Assembly (NCBI RefSeq): GCF_022163125.1
Contig: NZ_CP091881.1
Coordinates: forward strand, 682,001-746,000
Direction of reading: 5' to 3'
From: Paenibacillus sp. HWE-109
Lineage (GTDB): Bacteria; Bacillota; Bacilli; Paenibacillales; NBRC-103111
Length of the DNA stretch: 64,000 nt
Part shown: in pieces, positions 62,286 through 64,000 of the stretch
Numbering within the stretch: position 1 is the first letter of the stretch
How the letters are laid out: the number at the start of each line of letters is the position of its first letter
Position numbers and translations under genes: made by a program
The notes under the pieces: model-generated
What the model was told of the DNA's origin: nothing
What the model saw: only the letters and a program-made list of their open reading frames with translations
Database searches by the model: none

Positions 62286-63044
62286 ATGTACAAGCTGCTA
62301 ATTGCAGACGATGATTATGAAATTCGGAATGGTTTGTGCAGGTATTTCCCATGGGATGTTGTAGGTTTTCATGTTGTCGGCAGTGTTGAGAATGGCAAAG
62401 AAGCTTTGGATTTCATCAAGCGGCACGATGTTGATGTAATACTCTGTGATATCAAGATGCCGATTATGTCCGGTATTGAACTCGCTTCCGAGCTTAGCAG
62501 CTTGAATTCGAAGGTGAACATTATTTTTTTTAGCGCTTACAAGGATTTCATCTACGCGCAGAAGGCGCTGGAAAACGGTGTTCGACGCTACATTCTGAAG
62601 TCAACGAACTATCAGGAACTCATTCAAGCTTTTACCCATATCAAAGAAGAATTGGATCAGCAGCACCACTCGGCTGCCAAGCAAGGTCAGGATATGTCAG
62701 GGAAAATCATTGCGACCATCAAAGCGCATGTGGCCACGCATTATCGGGATGCTACGCTGGAGGAATTGGCGAAGCTAGTTCATATGAATCCGGACTATTT
62801 GAGCAAATTTTTTAAAAAGAACGCAGGGATGCTGTTCTCCGAATATTTGACACATGTGCGGATGGAGCAGGCTGCGAATTATTTGAACGATATTCAGTAT
62901 AAGACGTATGAGATCAGCGATATGGTTGGGTATAGCAACTCATTTAACTTTACGCGAGCCTTTAAAAATTACTTCGGCATGACTCCCCGTGATTTCCGCA
63001 ACCAGAAGGATGGCAGTGAGCATTTGGAGAGTTCGTTCGAATGA
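62286..63044 (+). CDS. YesN-type response regulator (REC + AraC HTH)
   Basis: A 252-residue regulator. The receiver domain has KLLIADDDYEIRNGLCRYFP and phosphoacceptor Asp55 in VILCDIKMPIMSG, with KST as the conserved lysine region. The AraC-type domain covers about 145-245 (LEELAKLVHMNPDYLSKFFK, YEISDMVGYSNSFNFTRAFK). It is 110 residues shorter than the locus 1 regulator because the middle linker is missing. The ATG has GGAAGGTGAA upstream. It overlaps the kinase gene by four bases. Probable activator of the giant gene and importer via the shared motif. Confidence 0.92.
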   Translation: MYKLLIADDDYEIRNGLCRYFPWDVVGFHVVGSVENGKEALDFIKRHDVDVILCDIKMPIMSGIELASELSSLNSKVNIIFFSAYKDFIYAQKALENGVRRYILKSTNYQELIQAFTHIKEELDQQHHSAAKQGQDMSGKIIATIKAHVATHYRDATLEELAKLVHMNPDYLSKFFKKNAGMLFSEYLTHVRMEQAANYLNDIQYKTYEISDMVGYSNSFNFTRAFKNYFGMTPRDFRNQKDGSEHLESSFE

Positions 63045-64000
63045 GGAAAACATTTTTCACCAAATACTTGGTTCGTTTAATGCTCCCGCTCCTTGTCCCG
63101 CTATTTCTGTTGGGCAGCTTCGCGATTTTGATTTCACAAAATTACATGAAGAAAGAGATCAACACCAGCAATGAGCGTATGATGGAGCAGGCGAAAAATT
63201 CGGTGGAGTCGATCTTCCAAGTCAGTGATCCGATCTACTACACGCTGAACTTGAATTCGCGCTTGATTTCCAGCTTGAAGCTGATTATGCGAAGTCCTAA
63301 TTTGCAGCCTGTGGATTCCGATAATTTTGTAACCTTCATGAATATGTTGAATCCACCGGCTAATATTAAGCCAGTCGTTCATTCCATTTATATTTATTTG
63401 AACAATGATGGTGGTAAATTTCTGGCCTCGAATGAAGGACTGACTTCATTGGATACATACTATGACACTTCGTGGTACTACTTTCTAGAGCGTATTCCGA
63501 AAGATGTCAATGTATTTGTTGAGAATCGGATGGTTCGAAGGTTTGAGAATCAGGATACGTCACTTGTCACCGTTTTTCGGAAATTCTCTTCTCCGGGTTC
63601 GAGCAAGCCTGAGGGCTATATCATTATGAACCTCAAAACGGAGGGGTTGGCGAACATGCTCAGGGAGCTGCTCTATTTTCCGCATCAATCGTTGTTTCTG
63701 CTGCAGCAGGACGGTCATAAAGTGGCTAGATCTGATCGGGAGGCCGCGAGCGATGAGTGGATTACTGTGAAAGAGTTACTGGACTCCCCTCAGCGGTTTG
63801 AGGTGGCAGCAGCGGATAACTCTTACATGGTTTCGAGCCAACGATCGGAAAATTATGGGATTACTTACGTGTCAGCAACGCCGAAATCGTACTTTTACCA
63901 GCTGCCGATTAGACTCGTTTATTTGACGGTTGTGCTGCTAACCATTTCGTTTGTGCTAGCTTTACTTCTGGTCTATTACTTGTCCAAAAGGAACTACAAC
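63041..64000 (+). CDS. YesM-type sensor histidine kinase, 3' partial
   Basis: Starts at ATG 63041, overlapping the regulator stop (ATGA), and stays open to the right edge (320 residues visible). The first membrane helix is LVRLMLPLLVPLFLLGSFAI. An extracellular cache-like sensor follows (VVHSIYIYLNNDGGKFLASN, DTSWYYFLERIPKDVNVFVE), and a second helix begins near residue 288 (IRLVYLTVVLLTISFVLALL). HAMP, His_kinase and ATPase domains lie outside the window. Order regulator-kinase is reversed relative to locus 1. Confidence 0.9.
   Translation, partial: MRKTFFTKYLVRLMLPLLVPLFLLGSFAILISQNYMKKEINTSNERMMEQAKNSVESIFQVSDPIYYTLNLNSRLISSLKLIMRSPNLQPVDSDNFVTFMNMLNPPANIKPVVHSIYIYLNNDGGKFLASNEGLTSLDTYYDTSWYYFLERIPKDVNVFVENRMVRRFENQDTSLVTVFRKFSSPGSSKPEGYIIMNLKTEGLANMLRELLYFPHQSLFLLQQDGHKVARSDREAASDEWITVKELLDSPQRFEVAAADNSYMVSSQRSENYGITYVSATPKSYFYQLPIRLVYLTVVLLTISFVLALLLVYYLSKRNYN

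Noticed and set aside
1..64000. tRNA, rRNA, riboswitch and CRISPR signals
   Set aside because: I saw no conserved T-loop, rRNA or repeat-spacer patterns in reading through; no computed search was possible.

Overview
The window looks like the chromosome of a Paenibacillus-type, spore-forming Gram-positive bacterium. The evidence is family content: DUF3231 and DUF2935 proteins, WGxxGxxG secreted proteins, relics of sigK and a CotJC-type manganese catalase, SLH-anchored exoenzymes, YesM/YesN two-component pairs, and sugar ABC transporters without their own ATPase. Most genes have strong GGAGG-type ribosome sites. I found no rRNA, tRNA or CRISPR array.

Layout. 1-13.5 kb is a patchy accessory stretch. 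It holds a partial YhcH/YiaL protein, a sigK fragment, an orphan ABC ATPase, DUF3231 proteins, small secreted proteins, a cotJC relic, DUF2935, thpR, an MFS pump, an MBL hydrolase, a wrecked RNase J gene and several unlisted small ORFs. 13.1-25.2 kb is a detoxification and regulator zone: Lrp, three-gene and two-gene operons, MFS pumps, azoreductase, GyrI-like, WYL and HxlR regulators, nitroreductase, methyltransferase, PaiB, MocR and a YvaD-like protein. An orphan MerR-type promoter lies here.

25.3-39.3 kb is glycan locus 1. A secreted TIM-barrel hydrolase with carbohydrate-binding domains diverges from a YesM/YesN pair. These are followed by a sugar-binding lipoprotein, two permeases, two medium-chain dehydrogenase-like oxidoreductases, an SGNH esterase and a GH78-like rhamnosidase in tightly packed, partly overlapping frames. 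39.4-41.7 kb is a GntR-controlled ABC-2 transporter operon with a clear inverted-repeat operator. 41.7-46.5 kb is a graveyard of mobile DNA: two IS110 remnants head to head, a broken tyrosine recombinase, and an IS6 remnant inserted in a broken DUF3626 gene. Strong palindromes lie between them.

46.7-64 kb is glycan locus 2, the most remarkable part. A single 3173-residue secreted protein joins a polysaccharide lyase 8 domain, a clan GH-D-like glycosidase, several carbohydrate-binding and Ig-like domains, and three S-layer homology repeats. A lipoprotein/permease ABC importer, an unsaturated-uronide (GH105-type) hydrolase on the other strand, and a second YesN/YesM pair (the kinase runs off the right edge) follow.

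How locus 2 probably works (inference): the wall-bound giant enzyme cuts a uronic-acid polysaccharide and trims side sugars, the importer brings in oligosaccharides, and the GH105-type enzyme removes the unsaturated uronate made by the lyase. The two-component pair senses the sugar. The promoters of the giant gene and of the importer share a long motif with identical internal spacing. Related direct repeats lie upstream of the response regulator, which points to one regulon. cre-like sites suggest added catabolite control.
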